DNA of 54,697 nucleotides from Gonapodya sp. JEL0774 (GCA_027604505.1 JADIIX010000145.1:1-54697), one strand, 5' to 3'. Shown: positions 36,818 to 49,357, counted from the stretch's first letter. Numbers and translations are program-made. The notes: generated from the sequence alone by a model not told the origin.

Positions 36818-39353
36818 ATGACGTCTGCCGCTCAGGCAGAGGAGCAAACACTGCTTCTGCAAATAGCGCTTCTAGAAGGTAATCTATTTCCCTGCTATGT
36901 CATTCTCGCCTGGTGCTCCGCAAACTTCCAACACCTTCCATCGTTGTCGTCTGCAGGAGCCCTCAGTAACGATGGCTCATCGCTACCACCTGACACTTTG
37001 GTGCATCCTTCGAAGTATCCTCGAAATCATTCCGGCTATTTCCTGCACGACAAGCCGCGGGTTGGCTCCAGACCAGGAAGGAACCTCACACTTGACACTC
37101 GTAGTCTCTACAGACCTCCCGCAATGGCGAGACGCATCGCCACTGATTCTTACAACAGAAATTTACAAGATAGCAGACTCAATGCTACTCCGCACTCACG
37201 CCATGGCCTTGTAGCAAATCATTCATCTTCATCGTGGATATTCAATGCTCCGACCAACCCGTCCCTTCCCCATAGTTCCACACCTCTCTTTCCAGTCAAA
37301 AGACCGGCTAATGTACTCAAATCCAAGAACATGAAACTTGTCAACTCAACGCCAAACTCAGTTTCCGAAGCTTCTCTAGAAGAACCAACTGTGGATACCG
37401 CGGCGCAAGTAAAATGTGAGAGTTATATTAGTAGGGGAAATAAGCTTGTCCGCATTGGTGCAGGTATGTGAAATTTGGTGACGCCATTTCCATGGCGACG
37501 AGAAAATGACTGAACTGTACATGCCATGCGCTACAAATTTTTCTTTTCTAGGAACACCCCTTCCTCAGTTTACCCTCTCTGTTCGTCGACGAAAGGAGTC
37601 AGCGCCGCAAAGCAATCGTCCTGCCTCCTCTACAAACATCGGACTCGTGAACGCCGCTGAATCCGGGCAGTGGATCAAAAAGCGCGGACATCAAATCATT
37701 AATCGAGCAGCGCTTGCAAGTGTGGCTAAAAGGTGGGTTTGCTTGGAAGCACTCGTTTGGACAGCCGGGAAAATGTTCTTATATCTTTACGCAGCGAAAC
37801 TGTCAAGAGAGAAAGGCTTCGTGTCGCGAAGGTCCGCTCGCAAGCCTTGACTGCGGTGAAACCTGGTACATCAGTTGTCATCAACGGTGCTACGTACCAG
37901 AAAAGTACGCGCGGCAACACCTTTGTCCGAGTTAGTGTTGCTTCACGTATGTTGCTAGTCTTGATTTGGGCTTTCCTGTTTCCATTATCAAGTTTATTAT
38001 GGGGTTACTATGCGAAACTCCGTTTTGTTTAGGTACCTCTAAACCTGCGATCCGCGCTCAGATTATTTCGGTCAATGGCCTCGAATATATTAAGGACCCT
38101 CGCAAGAAGACGTTGAAACTACGGGTGTCCGGTAGGGCTCGAGAAGACGGTCTTTTGGAATGGCTGTCTGTCAATGAGAGTATATGTGGAAACAACTTCA
38201 ATGAAAACATTCCTTCGCGCGCAGGCTCAATGCTACCGGCGACACTTGCGTCCGCAACGATACCTACCCAAAGACATGGGCGACCTCCCAAGACTCTCAA
38301 CATCAATGGAGACGTGTACGTAAGAACAAAAGGTGGTAATCTGAGGCGGATATCGTCTAGGAAACCTCGTCATGCCAGCGACCAGTACTGTCGCTTTTTC
38401 ACTCGATATGGTATGTAGCTCCCTATGTGGTTACTGTCTTATGATTCTTCGATTTACTTCGTTGTGAAGGTCACTGTAGGAAACCGCAGTGCCGCTTCAA
38501 ACACGATCCTGACCACCGAGCATTGTGTACTCGCTTCCTGCGTGGAGTGTGTCCTGCTTCTTCAACGTGTGCCTTCTCGCACCTCCGCACGGATAAAAAC
38601 GCGCCACTTTGCATTCACTTCCAAACAGGGAACTGTCGTCGTGATGACTGTCTCTATCTACACTCTAAGGTTGACCCACGGGGACCGGTATGCACTGCAT
38701 TTGCGAAGATTGGGTGGTGCGATCGGGCGCGGGAGTGTCCTGATCGTCATGTTTATGAGTGTCCCGAGTTTTCGGCCACAGGCAAGTGCGCAAACTCGAA
38801 GTGCAAATTGCCGCATGTGGAGACCGGTGGGTACTTGGCTGGAAAGAAAAGGAAAGCGCCTGTTGTCGCCAATGGGGGTGGCCAATCTTTCCTTGCGAGC
38901 GCTAAACGTCAGCGAACGGACAAGGACAACTGCGAAAGAGGCGGTGAACAAGAAGAAGACGAGGACGATGATGTTGCATTGATTCGCCCGGATTTCGACA
39001 ACATCCTGTTTGCGGACCTCCCTGAGATGGATTCCGGCGATGAGGATTCTGATGAAGTGGAAGATGATCAGAGCTTGACAGAGGAAGATTCGAGCGATGA
39101 AGATGAGGACGATGTGCATGAGGATGCGGATATCGCGGGCGCATTGCATGCTGGCGAAGGCCCGGATGTCGCAGAACAAAACATCTCCGACTCCGAGTCT
39201 CCTGATGTTCAAATCGTCGGTGAGGTTGCGCTGGCGGATGAAGACGAAGATGATGAAGCCCCTGAGGTTATCGAATTGGACGAGGCCGATGGAGACGAGT
39301 TTGATGAAGATAAAATGGATGCTGATGTATTTCCCTTTGCACTATTGAGATGA
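36818..39353 (+). CDS. ZC3H3-like protein with five CCCH zinc fingers, multi-exon
   Basis: The C-terminal half carries five tandem CCCH fingers: CRFFTRYG...HCRKPQCRFKH (split by an intron), CTRFLRGVCPASSTCAFSH, CIHFQTGNCRRDDCLYLH, CTAFAKIGWCDRARECPDRH and CPEFSATGKCANSKCKLPH. Order and spacing match ZC3H3/SMICL, a nuclear protein linked to the polyadenylation factor CPSF and poly(A) mRNA export. The N-terminal half is Ser/Pro/Asn-rich. It contains repeated short segments of the type RGNKLVRIG (exon 2), INGATYQKSTRGNTFVRV (near 37890) and INGDVYVRTKGGNLRRI (near 38300), which resemble one another. A long acidic tail follows the fingers and ends FALLR with TGA at 39351-39353. Start ATG 36818-36820. 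Divergent with eIF1A. Confidence 0.85.
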
Positions 39354-39504
39354 TTTTGAAACAAATATGTAGTGTGTCGTGTACAAATGTTAAAATGGCC
39401 AAAAAAAAAAATGGTTATATCAGAATATGGAAGAAATGAAATGCTGCAAAGCCCCTCAAAACCTTTCAAGGTACGGGGCTTTCAAGTCCACCCCTCGGTG
39501 TATC

Positions 39505-42500
39505 TCAGTAGAAGAGTGTGGAAATCCACTTGATGTCGATGAGGACATACTTTAACGCCTTGGTCCACTGCTCGTCGTTGAACTGTAGGCGGATAGGCGT
39601 GTCACCAATTTTGTCCTTGCTTATCCTGCATACAGTATGAGGTAAAAAAGAAAAGTGTATCAAAGGTTCAATCCTCTCGTGGTACAGTTTCGCCACTAAC
39701 CGGTAAGGTAACTTAAAATTAGGATCATCTTTTTCAAGTGACTCTCCAAGTTGTTGAAGGCAGTTGAGGAAGGCGAGCAATGCATTGTCGAACCGGCGGT
39801 AAACAAATAGGCGGGTTAACGAATTGTTATCAGAGCCGAAGCTGTGGGGTAAAGGCAAGGTTCCGGAAGTATTTACGGATGTAGGGGAAGAACGAATGCG
39901 ATATGGTGCGATATGGAGAGTGACGTATATGGGTTTGCGGTGGACCCTCTCCACTTGATAGGGAAAATTTGCTCACAACTCATACACGGCCTTCTCCCCC
40001 TCGATCCTCTCTATCCTGCTGAAACTTCCATTCGGAATAAGCTTGTAACTTGAGGATTTGGCAGTTGCGGAGTAAGTGGTCGAGTTCGACCAAAGGTTTA
40101 GGTTGGAGGAGGGTGTGTTCGACACGAGTTCGTCACCTCATCGAATGACAAGACACCTTACGTTTTGAATTTGAAATTGAGCTTCTTGGCGAGGGTATAG
40201 AGTAGCAGAAGCGTCTGACCCAGAGCAGCATTGATCTCACTCCAGTCCACCTGATGAAGTCAGTAATGTGAGATTGGCCTGAGCAATCCGCTGTACAAAC
40301 GCAAGCGACATGTGCCAGCAGATTTGCGCACTCACGGGTTGAGAAGGAGGAAGTCTACCCAGCCTGAAACCTGGTCAAGCAATTGATATGGTGGAATGAA
40401 CTGCAGGTCTCCGTGCAATACACGGCATCAGTAACTTGCTCACCATTGATGGTACCAAACTGTCCCTCTGCATTGTTTACCAAAGAAATAGCACCAAAAT
40501 GGATTATCCATTCATTCCCTTCTCGTTCTCTGCACTACAATCCAACCCACCGTGCCATATTCGAAAAGTGTCATTGTACACATTTGTCCTTTGCAGTCTC
40601 TCAAGCTGTCGTTGAGCGTGCTCTACGGCGTACATCACCGAATCACGGTCGGAGGCAAATTGGAGCGATTCAAGTTGGTGGGAGGTAAGGTCGCGCCAAT
40701 AACTGTGTAAGTCGATAGACCACAGATTGTTGCATGGAAGTTGCGAAAGCACGAAAGTTTCAGAACAGATGACGACACTGTGCCTTGTTCAAAATGCCCA
40801 TTTTACTTTGTTCGCAGCACGTGATTGTACCTTTGTTTCGGCCCTCCGTCCATACTCCTCGTGTCAAAACAACTCACTTTTCTTCCGCCTCATCCACCGC
40901 TTTACCCTCGAGCTCCAGTCTTGCGATCTCGGCGCGGAGTTTGTCGTTCTTCGCAGCAATTTCCGCAAGTGATGCCAGAGACTGTCGCTCAGCGGCGTAG
41001 AGCTGGAGAGTTGGGTACGCCGACGGATGGATGGCATGCATAGAAGGGAACGAGTGTGGTTAGAGGGACAGCAGGACAGGGTCATTAGCGAAGTGGATAG
41101 ACAACAGTCCCGTCGCATTCACACGTCTATCCAAAGGTACGCGCAAGCGCTCAAAGTGATTTCAAGACGAGCCGCACCTTCCCCCGCCTCCAACAGCCAC
41201 AATCGATGTAGTTTACTTCACGTTCTCACCACTCTTGTCGCCAAGCGTGTATCTCTTCACTCACCATGGCAATCTCCTCTTCAATTCTCTGCGACTCAGC
41301 GGGAGTTTCAAAGTGTCCGGAAATCGATGAGGTCAACTGTCCACTATCGGCAGCAGTCCCAGTTCCGACAGGTTCGCCCGCTATCCCATCTAGCTCGGCT
41401 AAAAATCCCGTGTATTTCTCCAATTCTTCATTTGCCTCCGCCAATTTCTTCTCCAATTTATGTAGAAGCATGTCCGCGCAGTCCTGGCACAACGGGTGGT
41501 CGACAGGTGAGTCCAGAGATGAGGAGGAAGATGAGGACGAGCGAGCAGACATGATGTCAAAGAGGCGTTGGGCGACGCGCAATCGGTGGGAGAGGGAAGA
41601 CGCGGGCGGAGGGTGGGGTGATGGATGGTTCTGGGTGTTGGGGGATGCGCCTGAGAGACGTTTGAGATGAAGAAGCGGAGTGAGGCAAGATACAACTGCA
41701 GAGCAATGCTTCGCTTTGTTTCCTTTCCGGGAAACTTTGCATAGTGTACTGTCTCTTTCGGTCAGCTATCGCGGAGGGTGAATCCTGAGCTCAAAGGAAC
41801 AAAAGAGAACCCCACCACGATCAAAATAGGATTCCGTTCATTTTCAAATCTGCACCTCATGCAAAAGTTTCCCCGGTGCCCAACACTCTTCGTTCCAAAC
41901 TCAGGAACTCTGGTGTTACTTGCACAGGTTGCTTGTCTGATCGATAAGATTCCACTCCTCTATTTTCTTTGCTTTAGCCACCGAGTACCAAGACTCGGTG
42001 GTACATGAGATTCAATGAGGCGTGATTCCCTGTTCGCGACCGTGGCCTCGGCGTGTCCTCTTGGATTCCGCCAGTCTCAACACACGCAACCACCACTCAC
42101 CGGCCCTCAGTGACGACGAAGAGTCCGCGAGATTGATATGGCTACTTAGATGTTGACGCGATGATGGGTGATGCGAATGAGGTAAGACGGCGGCTGAGCG
42201 TGAAAGCATGATGAAAGAGTCTGCCTGGGCCGAGTGTCCCGCCGTACCGCCTCCCGTGGTTCTGTAACCAGCACCACCACCCGAGGAAGGACCATCACCG
42301 GTACCCGCTCCACTAACGCCGGCGGTACCGAGACCAAGATGTGTGGATCCCCCACGCAAGTCGATATTTGAAAGGGAGGAGACAGCCATTGCATAACGCG
42401 ACCCGAGTGTATTTTCGAGGTCAGCTTCCCGGCTTGAGACAAAATCGTAGTTGTAGTTTCCAGTGAAATTGGCATGAGAATCTTCGAGCCCGAGAACGGC

Positions 42501-42614
42501 AGAATCGAGCATTTGTGGGTCGATGTTTCTCAAGGGTTGCGCGCACGACTGACACAGAAAGGCAGCGGGAGAAGTCGACAAAGTAGGCGCAGGTACCGTG
42601 CTCGTGGTCGACAT
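39505..42614 (-). CDS. ATG6: Beclin 1 / ATG6 (VPS30), multi-exon
   Basis: A subunit of the class III PI3-kinase complexes in autophagy and vacuolar sorting. The N terminus has AAFLCQSCAQPL, the first zinc-like cysteine pair of Beclins, then a Gly/Ser-rich linker and ADSFIMLSRS. The next exon has RVAQRLFDIMSARS, a polyserine run, VDHPLCQDCADMLLHKLEKK and the coiled coil (LEKKLAEANEELEKY; further coil near 41010-40870). The evolutionarily conserved C-terminal domain follows: GTINGFRLGRLP near 40470-40340, VDWSEINAALGQTLLLLYTL, LIPNGSFSRIERIEGEKAVY, FDNALLAFLNCLQQL and FNDEQWTKALKYVLIDIKW, then TAG at 39505. ATG 42612-42614 is the first ATG in the frame. The frame is open up to 42737, but that upper end has no ATG and a TAA just upstream. 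Confidence 0.92.
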
Positions 42615-44524
42615 GACTGCGGGTGCGTGAAGGGGGGGAAGAACGGCTTCGGTGGTGTGCGGGATAGCTGATGTGATCGCCAGGGAGGAGTCCACAGAAT
42701 ATGAGGGAGGGTCTGCCGGTCTCACGATAACCGGCACGCTTTACTATTATTGATTTGAACTCGTTTAGCCCAAACAACCATCAAAACAAATCAACACCGA
42801 CAGTCACTATTATGTAAGAATTCAACTGCGGATGGACAAAGATGGTCCTGGTAGATCCTACACTCAGTCCAATGTGAGCGACAGAGTTGAAGCGGAACCA
42901 CGAGGCGCTCAATTGTATCTTTGCGAGTTCGGGACGGGATCCAATAAGACAATCCAGGAGGCAGGCCTAGCTGAGATGGGGAGGAACCCTCCTCAAGTTC
43001 GTATCGAAGGAGTTTTGGAGCTGTGTCGTTCTGAAATTGTTATGTACTTCATCCTCCATTTCATGATTACAACCAACTTCTCAACTTATTTACCCGTCAA
43101 CTATGCACCACGTGCTGCCCCAATGCAATGTTACCCGTCTTGTACGCCAAGCTATCGGAGGCTTTCCACCAACGACCGGAGTGTGAATGGTTTTTTATGG
43201 TCAGAGCATCTGAAATGGAATCCTGTTATAATCCCAGAAATTTATTCGTAAGCATTTTTTCGGAGCGGGAATCTGGCCAATTCCGGGGCGCCATTCCGGA
43301 GGGAAGGTGGTGGGGTTCATGGAATGTTCGGCACAAAACCCAATTCGGAGATTCCTACAAATAGGAATCATTTCATTCCTGCACACCATTGGATCTCCAG
43401 CATAGTCATCTGTCATTCCATGCAGCAATGTCCCGCCAATCCCGTTGTTGGAAGCGCGTTCGCCCAGTTCCCCCAGGTGACTTGTGCGGAAGCGCCGGGT
43501 GTGAAGATGAATCGTATGCGTTCAACAAGCCAGCGCCAAAGGTCACAATCACGCTAGATGTGGAAATGAGTTGAAGTGATACAGGACGCTTCCATACAGA
43601 AGGACAGTGTGGTTGGGGGTTGCTGTGCTGATTGACGAACTCCATCTTTCAAGACAAATACGACAGTAAGAGTGTAAATTCGTATCATAGAGGTATTACA
43701 TAAGCGGACTTCCCATCTTTCGAGGCCATTATGAGCTCATTTGCATCTGGATGAAACGGCAGTCACACTTTGTGACTTCTACCGACTTTTCTTGCGTTTC
43801 AGATACTACCGCTGTCTCATCTATCTCCGGCGTCGGGCAACGTGATCTGTTCCTTGTGTTTTACTGACTTTCGAGACGGCGCTCTCTTATGACAATGTCT
43901 CTGACCTCTGCCATGTGAGTTTGGAACTCTGTTCTGCTACGCTTTCGCCGTCTTGCCAACCCGCGCCTCATGTTGTCACTCACAGGGGTCACGGCTGGTC
44001 TTCCTTGTCACTGGGCGTTGCCCCGAATCCACATACCACCCTCAACGTGCAGTGTCGCTGCTGTACGGAACTTTGGGTTAGCGTATTCGATTTCGGGAAT
44101 CAATAGCGGTCAGAGAACCTTGGTTTCCTATGGGGACTGGGAGCACGTTACCGTGGCCAGGTCGGCCGATGAATTTGTGGCGAGAGTACAATGGATTCAT
44201 TTTATTGTGAAAGCACTCACCGCACACGCTTCTGGTACGCGGTCATTCTTTTTCGGACGAGGCACAAGAAGAAGAAGCTGATGAGGAAAAATGGTGACAA
44301 GGGTGAGCTGTACCTGGTGTCAGTGAGGAAGTACTACGGGATTGAGATGATTGAACAGAAGAACATTCTTTCACTGTACATTGTTGGTTATGTAATATCC
44401 ATTGGCTTTTATTTGGGATAGTTTAAGGTAAATCGCGAGTGCAGATGTGCTTTTCCAAAGGGAGCGTGACTCCCCGAACCAACGCACTGTGGTGGTATCC
44501 CCCCATTTCTGTTATATTTTCATC
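42615..44524. other. Unassigned region with coding-like fragments
   Basis: About 1.9 kb lie between the ATG6 and ASF1 starts. The first 100-200 bp should be the ATG6 promoter and 5' UTR. From 42832 a + frame of 139 codons opens with ATG, without family resemblance. Other + fragments include ILPLSHLSPASGNVICSLCF after a good acceptor near 43800, VQCRCCTELWVSVFDFGN near 44070 and SYGDWEHVTVARSADEFVA near 44140. The CSLC and CRCC pairs could belong to one zinc-binding product, but I could not build a single in-phase model. It may be a divergent multi-exon gene on +, a decayed gene, or noncoding DNA. Confidence 0.4.
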
Positions 44525-46090
44525 ATGGCCGCCGTATCAATCACGTATGGTCTCTCTTTGTTTTGCGTTCTTTTAAGCCCACTCGTACTCTATCTTGTCC
44601 TTTCATTCGATGCATCCTCTTGCCGACCATTTTCCCCAGAAATGTCGAGGTCCATGGAAACCCATCCATGTTCAAGGACCCTTTCAGGTTTGAGATCACT
44701 TTCGAATGCAACTTAGAGCTTAAGCATGGTCTGTTGGTCTGGGGCTCTGGTGTGCCACTGGTCTTGTCTTGATCACTCACTGATTTGGACATCCTCCTCT
44801 TTTCCCATTTGATTCGGACGAATCACCGCCTATTTTCCACTCATCATCCATTGTCTGACGTCGATCTGTCATTTTGCGTTCTCTTGAATGGCGTTTCATT
44901 CCTTATTCGCCCGCGTTACGGACTAAACCATGCGATGGCTCACTTCGGTCTGAACACGGCAACTCTACCTCGACCCACATTCTATCCCCCCATTCTTTCT
45001 CTTCTACTTTACTTCTCCTTGTCCCTTCTATGTACTTGTCAATTCCCGCATATTTCAGACCTGGAGTTCAAGGTCATTTACGTGGGTTCCGCGGAGTCGG
45101 AGTCCCAGGATCAGGAACTCGACTCGATCTTGGTCGGGCCCGTACCTGTAGGGGTGAACAAATTCATGTTTGAGGTCAGTTTCTGACTGTCAAAACCACG
45201 GAAATCGAAGTCGACCGGACTGGTTGGCAGGAGGACTGCTCCTGCAAAGGAAGGAGATTGAGATGTGACAGTTCTCGCTTCATGTGACTGATTTGACATG
45301 AACGATGTGGTATTGGGCCATTGCGTCGTCAAGCAAAGTTCACATCCGACAACCCCCCTGGGAGCTGCAGCACGTGGTGTTCGCCATTCGTGACTCACAT
45401 ACACACACCGCCTTCTTTCTTTACCTATCGCGACAATCTAACCTAACACTACACCATCTCCTCTCCCAGGCGAACCCCCCCGACCCCACCAAACTCCCCC
45501 ACGACGATATTGTTGGTGTCACTGTCATCCTCCTCACTTGCCTGTATGAAGGCAAAGAGTTCGTGCGCGTCGGATATTACGTCAACAACGAGTACGCTGA
45601 CGAAAAGATGAAGGAGAATCCTCCAGAGACGATTCTGTTTGACCAGCTGACCAGAAACATTCTGGCAGACAAACCCAGAGTGACCAGGTTCAATATCGAG
45701 TGTGAGTAAGAAGTTTCACTGGAAGAGAGACGGTGATCCGGAAACTTTCGGGTAGTACTACCTCGCGCTCTTTCGAATTATTGGGTTGGTAGTACCTCTG
45801 GACAGAGTTTACCGCTGGGAGAGAACGTTGCCAAGGCTGACTCTACAGCCCGCCACGGTAAACATATTGGCAAGTGACCGGACTCCGTCTGTCTCTCCGC
45901 GTTTGTTTGGCCTGCCACGGACTACCGATCATGTCTCACGCTCCACACTCCACCATCTTATTCCTTCCCGTGGGACCTCTCGTTCGCAGGGGACACCCCG
46001 CTTCCCACCGCCGAAGCGGGAACCTCAGACGAGGCCATGGACACCACACCGGATGGTCCGGCGGCAGCCGCAATCGGAGTGGGTGTGTAA
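44525..46090 (+). CDS. ASF1: Histone H3-H4 chaperone ASF1, five exons
   Basis: ASF1 carries H3-H4 dimers in replication-coupled and independent nucleosome assembly. Five exons keep phase: 44525-44544, 44640-44728, 45059-45174, 45470-45701 and 45990-46090. Together they encode 185 residues. The immunoglobulin-like core shows [70 protein letters not shown] and [18 protein letters not shown], then [18 protein letters not shown]. The last exon gives a short Pro/Thr/Glu/Ala tail ([19 protein letters not shown]) and TAA at 46088-46090. Introns 2, 3 and 4 are about 290-330 bp, longer than most in this window. The start ATG lies in CATCATGGCC. Confidence 0.95.
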
Positions 46091-46617
46091 GTGGGTGGAG
46101 GACGTGTGCGGTAGTGGCCGATCGTATGGCAGTCGGGGAATCGGATAGTGTGGTGGGCCACGGGGTGGGGCGGCAAAGAGAGGTGGACAGGGTGAAAGGG
46201 CAGGGGGTGAGAAGCAACAAGAAACTCTAGCACATCTCTATTAAATTCTATTGTTGGGCTCGGTTGGATCGGATTGCAAATACCATCAGTTTTTCTTTGT
46301 TTGTTGATTGATTCGTTTCATTTCTGTTTCCGAATATTGACAGACGGAATCAGCAGGGAAGGGGGGGGAAAGGTGGTCGCAATGGACTGATAATTTCCAG
46401 CTTCCAACGAGCTCAAAAGAAAATATGGGCGTTTTCAATGTATGTGCAACACCATCCGCTAAACCATCACCACTCGTCGAACCATTGACGAGTCGCGACC
46501 GCCTACAACACCTCGACTACATCTCCTACGCACTCCCCCGCAAACCCACAAATTTACTACTTTCGTGGGTGGAAAAGGGAACGGGGAAGGGAGAGAAAGA
46601 GGGATGGCAACACAACG
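46091..46617. other. Convergent 3' gap, ASF1 / RPL26
   Basis: No gene is seen. A TAAATT/ATTAAA-like A/T patch near 46240 could serve ASF1 polyadenylation. A run of nine G lies near 46360. If the last RPL26 intron is used (donor at 46677), its final small exon would fall in this gap. Confidence 0.5.
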
Positions 46618-48045
46618 TTAACCTCGCACCACCGGCAAAACATTGCGCCTTTGCATCAACACTTTCACCACACGTACCTCCAACCCGGGCATATCGTCCG
46701 CACCCTCACCTTCCACCACGGCAGACGCAGCTCCGGCACCACCCTTGATCTTTTGCAGATCCTTGCGGTCGAGGAGGGCCTTGCGGTCCTTGTCAAGCTT
46801 GAGCTTCGTGATCACCACTTTCGAGGGGTGGATGGGGATGGGGACGGTTTGGCCTGGAGGAGGCGAGCGGGCCGGGGAGGGAGGGTGGGGTGGTGGAGGA
46901 AATGAAGGTGAGTGGCAGGTTCAATGCTTCGAAATGTTGCTTGTCTTATGGTTTAGGTGGATAGCTATCTTCTTGCAACGTATCTTCTCACTGAAATACG
47001 GCTTGGCTTGGGACAGCGAGCCATGGATTCCGCCACTAATCCACTCAATCACATTCACGTGGTTCCAGCTCGAACACCGTAACACCGGCAAAAGACCTCT
47101 CCGCCGTCTTCAGCCTCCTTCACATCTGCAAACTCACCGTTTACCTTCTCCCTGGTGACGCGCTCAACGTAAATGATGAACCGGCGACGGTAGACCTGTA
47201 GGACCTTTCCGTCGCGGCCCTTGAAGGAACCGCGGATGATGGAAACCTCATCGTCTTTGCGGATGGGGACAGAGCGGGCCTGCAAATGTAGATGAGGGGG
47301 ATTGAGGGTTGGTCGGTTGGTGAGGTGTTGGGGAACGAAAGTGCGGGATATCAGCACGAAAGTTGCTGCAGTGAGATGAAAGCTCCCGTGCTACTTTCTT
47401 CGCAGAGAACAGGCTGTGTCGCCATTTAGGCTGTTTGGTGCCTTGAACAAGGGAAGCTCGTGCAAGTGACGTCTCCACCCAGTTCCTGAACTGTTGAGAC
47501 AGGAGTCCATCCTATTAGTCCCGGCCACCGTGACTGCGATGGCTCCAGATGATTCTCGAAGACCCTCGATCCATTGAAGTTCGTTCCTGGTACAACAGAG
47601 TCTTGTGGAATCCTACTCACGTGGTACTTTTCCCGCAGTTCCTTGGACAAGGCTGCACTCATGATGACCCTCCGAACGCTGGACGGAGCCGAGAAGTGCG
47701 CCTTACGGGACTTTCTCCTGGAGGACGAAACTGAGGTTTGGAGGTGTGGGGGAGGGTGGTTGATGAGCATTGGTGCGGTGCTTAGGGGGACAAGACCGCG
47801 TGCACGAGGAGTCGATGCATTTTCCATAGCAAGTCATCCGATTCCAATGTCACCAACGGAGCTGAGAGAGCGCCTTCCTTGTTTCCTTCGGCCTTGCGTG
47901 TCCTTGGTCCTTTCTGGTCCTTGTCAGCGGTCGCCTTCGCCTTTCCCCAACCTTCTGCCATGCTTTCTTCCTCGAGTCCGTGTGCAGTTCCTGTCGAGGA
48001 TGGAGAGAGTGGGAATGGACACACACCGTCAGAAGACTGCTTCAT
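46618..48045 (-). CDS. RPL26: 60S ribosomal protein L26 (uL24), four or five exons with a 19-nt first exon
   Basis: uL24 is a large-subunit ribosomal protein. Exons found: 48045-48027 (MKQSSD plus one base), 47730-47621 ([20 protein letters not shown]... EKYH), 47279-47138 ([40 protein letters not shown]) and from 46853 ([37 protein letters not shown]). Phase is kept at every join, and the restored MKQSSDVSSSRRK start agrees with fungal L26. The final frame runs to TAA at 46618-46620, giving 168 codons. That is longer than usual (about 127-145), and GAG|GTACGT at 46677 is a strong donor, so a further intron and short last exon are likely. The 3' end is therefore uncertain. Divergent with SmG. 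Confidence 0.92.
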
Positions 48046-48178
48046 TGTGCGGTGGATGGATGTGCGGGATGGTTGGATCTGTCCAAGGAGGCCGTGTGGG
48101 GTGTGCACACCACCTTTCCCACTGCCAACGGTCTTGTATGACTCTGTCATTCCACACCCTCGATTCAAATCCCCACAA
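48046..48178. promoter_or_regulatory. Divergent promoter, RPL26 / SmG
   Basis: 133 bp separate the start codons. It contains the perfect 10-bp palindrome GTGTGCACAC at 48101-48110, within a G/T-rich to C-rich transition. A palindrome of this kind could bind a dimeric factor, but it also occurs by chance. Confidence 0.5.
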
Positions 48179-49357
48179 ATGTCAGCCAAAACAAAGGCTC
48201 AAGCACCGGAACTCAAGAGGTACTGGACTTGTTTGTCCCATTTTCCGTCTCATAAATGGGACCTCAATGACCAATCCCTCCCTAAGGTACATGGACAAGC
48301 ATGTCTTTATTCAGCTCAACGGCAACAGGAAAGTCACGGGCATTCTCAGAGGTGCGTTGTGGGCAGTATCAAGTGTGACACTGAAGACAGTCGGGACTCT
48401 GTATGAAGGGTCGGGGACTCCCAATGGAGCTTGGAACCTGAGGTGCTCAAAACGAGTGTTGCTGCGCTTTCCACCCAGCACCCCAGTTGAGACCTCTTCG
48501 CGCCACAATTGGTTAGCCTACGTAATGAATCGACGCCCGGTGGCCGTTTCAGCTTCAAAGATAGAGAGCCGGAAAACATATGACAGGCTGCTTTCTCGGA
48601 ACTCCAACTCGCTAATACTGTCACATAAATCTCTGATTTGATTTCTGCCCTATTCCTCCTACAATTCTCTCACTGTCCTCGCAACTACCTTGTCACCTCA
48701 ATCCTCACCACACCTCCCATTTCCTCTCAGGCTTCGACCCCTTCATGAACATTGTGCTCGACGAGACTGAAGAAGAGGTCAGCCCGACTGTGAAGAACAA
48801 GATCGGAATGACGGTGAGTTAACTCTCTTACTCTCAATCTTCACTCCGTGACAGCGGCGCTGCAGGGCTGGGGTGATGTGTTATGCGGAATGGACGGAAA
48901 CAGTGGCTGGTGGTCAGTGGATGGAGCTCAAAAGGATGGAATCCTGGACAACCGGCATGGCGCAAGTCGAAGAACGCGAAGCAACAGTTGGTCGAACGTA
49001 CATCCCACCTCCGATTCCTCGACTAGTCGTGGACCGCAGTCGGCCCGATTCGGAAGTAATTCCACCTATCCCTCGATCATACTGCTTTTGGTGGGCGGAG
49101 TTGCTAAAGGCGACAGGAAATGGGTGTCCGTTGGTGCCATGCCCTAAATCGGGCGCAATCACCAAACCAGCACGGCTCCACCTTTACCCACGCTTTGCAC
49201 CTTCTTCAATTTTTGGAGGTCGTACTCAAGTTGACCATCCCTCCTCACTTCTCTCTCTTTCCATTCCCTCCCAACTCTCACTCCTTCCAACCAAAAGGTT
49301 ATCCGCGGGAACTCGGTGTTCCTCATCGAGGCTCGTGAGCGGATAACAAATAACTAG
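48179..49357 (+). CDS. Small nuclear ribonucleoprotein SmG, four exons
   Basis: SmG is one of the seven Sm proteins that ring the U-snRNAs in the spliceosome. Exons 48179-48219, 48287-48351, 48731-48813 and 49298-49357 join in phase at GT-AG sites and encode 82 residues. The Sm1 motif is KHVFIQLNGNRKVTGILRGF followed by DPFMNIVLDE. The Sm2 motif is IGMTVIRGNSVFLIEA. The ending RERITNN then TAG fits the family length (about 76-80). The third intron is about 480 bp, the longest well-defined intron in the window. LSM7 is the nearest alternative; the RGFDPFMN and VIRGNS segments favour SmG. Confidence 0.94.

Noticed and set aside
39380-39420. Run of nine A after the ZC3H3-like gene as a processed pseudogene tail
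   Set aside because: It lies 3' of an intron-containing gene with an intact frame, so it is simply part of the convergent 3' gap.
42615-42737. Longer N terminus for ATG6 starting at 42737
   Set aside because: The codon at 42735-42737 is GTG, preceded at once by an in-frame TAA. The first ATG in the frame is at 42612-42614, just before the conserved cysteine segment.
46618-46677. Extended RPL26 C terminus, [13 protein letters not shown] to the stop
   Set aside because: The extension follows directly on a strong donor (GAG|GTACGT) and makes the protein longer than the family. It is kept only as the fallback 3' end, not as a real extension.
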